Of a stretch of DNA of 21,343 nucleotides, positions 19,601-21,343 are shown one piece after another. How positions within the stretch are numbered: the stretch's first letter is position 1; the number at the start of each line of letters is the position of its first letter. A program made the position numbers and the translations under genes. The notes under the pieces are model-generated. The model did not search any database, was not told the DNA's origin, and was given only the letters and a program-made list of their open reading frames with translations. This DNA is from Suillus spraguei. Taxonomy: Eukaryota; Basidiomycota; Agaricomycetes; Boletales; Suillaceae. Location: assembly GCA_016800925.1 (NCBI GenBank), contig JABCPU010000920.1:1-21343 (forward strand), written 5' to 3'.

Positions 19601-20689
19601 AATAGGGAGAGGATTGTTCGAGTGAGAAGTTCCATCACGTGTCAAGGGTGTATCCATGGATACTTCTTCTATGATCCTCATGCTAATCCCATCGGTGTCG
19701 TATTCCACAAGAAATTCTCCATCTCCTAGTTCATAAGAGGAAATTTCGCGTACTTCTGGTGCATGCCAGACGTCATGCATGGTGTCGAATTGGTCATCAT
19801 CCTCGGTTGGGATCAACGAGGGCACGGGTTCTTCTTTATCGGGATTTCTTCAATTGAAGCTGAAAGAGTTTTCGGGGGAACGAAGAACTTGGATAGTTTC
19901 GGTACTTGGTGCTTCGCCCTGGGAGTTCTTCTTCCGGTTTCCTTTTTCCTTGTTTCTGTTCTTCTATTGGCCGTTGCTCAATAGGTTCTTGTCCGCCCGA
20001 TGCTCGGGTTCAGATTCATTCTTGCGCTTCTCTGCGCGGGGAATCGGTGACACTGCTCGCGGCAGTTGTACACGTGGAGTGGGTTCTAGTACGTGGCATT
20101 CGTACTTCTGGTTCTGGTTTCAGGATCATAGGAGGCGATGAATGGTTTCGGAAGACGGGAATGTTGCCATCTGGTATGTTTGAAAAGTGGGCAACCCGTT
20201 CTTCTCTCGTCTTTATCCAGATCGATTTCGATCTCGTCTGATTTCTCTGTCCGTGAAAGGACAAGCGTTTCAGCAGCCCAATCTATAATTGGGTTCATTG
20301 CTCGTAACCAAGGAATTCCAAGGAGGATTTGATCTCTCCTTCCTAGTTTGGTGATATTGAATTTTCCATACATGGTTCGATCGTCAATCTTGACCACTAG
20401 GAGGCAGTAATGCGTGATTGGTCCTCCTTTTATGAGAGTTCCATCTGCCGTTGTAACTCGAAATGGTTCCTTGAGTTTTCGTCGTGTGATTTGATGGAGT
20501 TTCACAAACTCTTCTGAGATGAATGTTCCTGCTGCTCCTGAATCGATAACAGCGGTGGTGTCGACGGATTTAAGCGAGTACGCGAGTGGAGGGTGATAGG
20601 GACACGAAGTTCTTTTCTTTCACCTACAGCGCGTACAAGTCTTAGTATTACATTGGGAGAAACATACGTCGAGTCTTTGTTTCTCCAAG
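16612..20689 (-). pseudogene. pol: Pol of right copy (protease, RT, RNase H, integrase, broken chromodomain)
   Basis: Polyprotein homologous to 1267-5329. Protease: DSGA near 20544, preceded by a lost A near 20569 that breaks the frame. RT: 19269-18874 is open and holds [34 protein letters not shown] and YMDDILIF. RNase H: 18833-17952 is open for 293 codons and holds [22 protein letters not shown] and PDALSRR without the frameshift of the left copy. Integrase: HHCC at 17890-17750 and the first two catalytic Asp (VDLITD, SDRGPQF) are visible, but a lost G before the Glu-containing segment (about 17367) shifts the frame. The chromodomain is broken by indels after [10 protein letters not shown] (about 16750-16790), so this copy cannot make a targeting integrase. 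Confidence 0.9.
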
Positions 20690-21343
20690 TCAAAAATCCT
20701 CAACAATCCGTCTCACGGTTTCTTCATCTTCTTCTTCCCCTTTGACTTCGGTTTGTCGGAGCGGGGTCTTCTTCTTTCTGTCAGGACAATTATGGATGCG
20801 GTGTCCTGTCTTTCTGCATCCGAAGCATTGCCCTTTCTTCATGCATTCGGATCTTTCCATGTCGGAGATTCGATCTACGACCATTGCGTTGGAATCACGG
20901 TTCGGAATATACCGTGCATTCCCATAGTTCTTCTTCTTCTGTTGTGGAACATGACGTGTCCTCATGGCGTTAAGCCGATGATGGGCGTTGTCAATAGCAA
21001 CGCATTGCAACACAACATCTCTGAATATTCGGAGACATCTCCCGTATTGAAAAGCTTTGTAAGGATACCCCAATTAAGACCGTCTTGGAAGAACTGGATC
21101 TTCGTCGCGTTATCGGTGATATGAGCCTTGGCTGCAAGTGCCTCAAAGTCGGCGACATAGGTGTGAAGATCTCCAGTTCCTTGTTTGAGATCTCTAAGGC
21201 GTGTAAGCGCGGTCATTCTGGTATCCACTGGTTCGAATGCTTCTTTGAAGCTCTTCATAAAATCCACCATCGTCCCATAACCAACTTTTTGTCCCGAAGT
21301 GTCGGTAGATTGGGCGTGTTCAAGGAATTGTTCCTTCCAAGAC
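20690..21343 (-). pseudogene. gag: Gag of right copy (partial, frameshifted)
   Basis: Counterpart of left gag from its codon at about 627 onward; the N-terminus is beyond the window. The segment 21270-20962 is open and shows the undamaged middle part (HTYVADFEALAAKAH, QFFQDGLNWGILTKLF). A shift near 21000 leads into the frame of 21073-20690, with the CCHC knuckle CFGCRKTGHRIHNC (about 20822-20781). A Lys-rich then Glu-rich tail (EEEDEETVRRIVEDF) ends at TGA 20692-20690. Confidence 0.88.

Larger units (their letters stand above)
14654..21343 (-). mobile_element. Ty3/gypsy chromovirus, right copy, inverted, truncated by window end
   Basis: Same family and order as the left copy, read on the minus strand: gag (cut at the window end, matching left base 627), protease, RT, RNase H, integrase, damaged chromodomain, ORF3, purine tract and 3' LTR. 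It is inserted in the KDZ transposase gene. The expected left-hand duplication is acaaa (14649-14653), and its partner should lie beyond 21343. It differs from the left copy by scattered substitutions and many short indels at different positions, so each copy shows what the other has lost. Confidence 0.95.

Overview
This window holds only mobile DNA. It looks like a transposon graveyard from a basidiomycete fungus, most likely an agaricomycete. The evidence is two copies of a chromodomain-bearing Ty3/gypsy retrotransposon (chromovirus), a decayed KDZ-type DNA transposase with the CxC2 cysteine cluster typical of mushroom-forming fungi, and no host gene, tRNA or rRNA. The species cannot be named from the sequence alone.

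Layout. (1) 1-7363, plus strand: a chromovirus, complete except for the U3 part of its 5' LTR. Order: R-U5, primer-binding site, ATG-free leader, gag, conserved TGA, pol (protease, RT, RNase H, DD35E integrase, chromodomain), an extra third ORF with two zinc knuckles, polypurine tract, 3' LTR. (2) 7364-10303: a dense set of imperfect inverted repeats. The main one is a foldback structure (arms 7434-8300 and 8726-9697) around a core rich in TGGCCA; a second, smaller inverted repeat follows (9703-9895 and 10107-10303). (3) 10304-11110: no gene recognised, with traces of the same repeat family. (4) 11111-11383: direct repeats with a GTGGGCC(C) core. (5) 11388-14653, plus strand: a broken KDZ transposase gene, split by a solo LTR (12622-13059) of the same family as the chromovirus, flanked by a 5-bp target duplication. 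(6) 14654-21343, minus strand: a second chromovirus copy, cut off by the window end inside gag. It lies tail to tail with the first copy, so most of the window is one inverted repeat of about 6.7 kb arms around a 7.3 kb spacer.

How the retrotransposon appears to work. The 11 bases at 250-260, one base after the 5' LTR, are the exact reverse complement of bases 6-16. Bases 6-16 lie 34 bp after a TATTTAA box in all three LTRs that show that box. This is the pattern of Tf1/sushi-type self-priming, in which the 5' end of the mRNA folds back to prime reverse transcription, rather than tRNA priming. The integrase ends in a chromodomain with all three expected cage aromatics, implying targeting to methylated heterochromatin. 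The third ORF after pol is present in both copies. It has a helical region, a proline-rich linker, CCHC plus CCHC-like knuckles and an acidic tail, and I do not recognise it; it is the best candidate for something undescribed.

State of the copies. Both carry many frameshifts at different sites, while the left copy's two LTRs differ by very few substitutions. Either the copies are young but defective, or some single-base indels are assembly errors.
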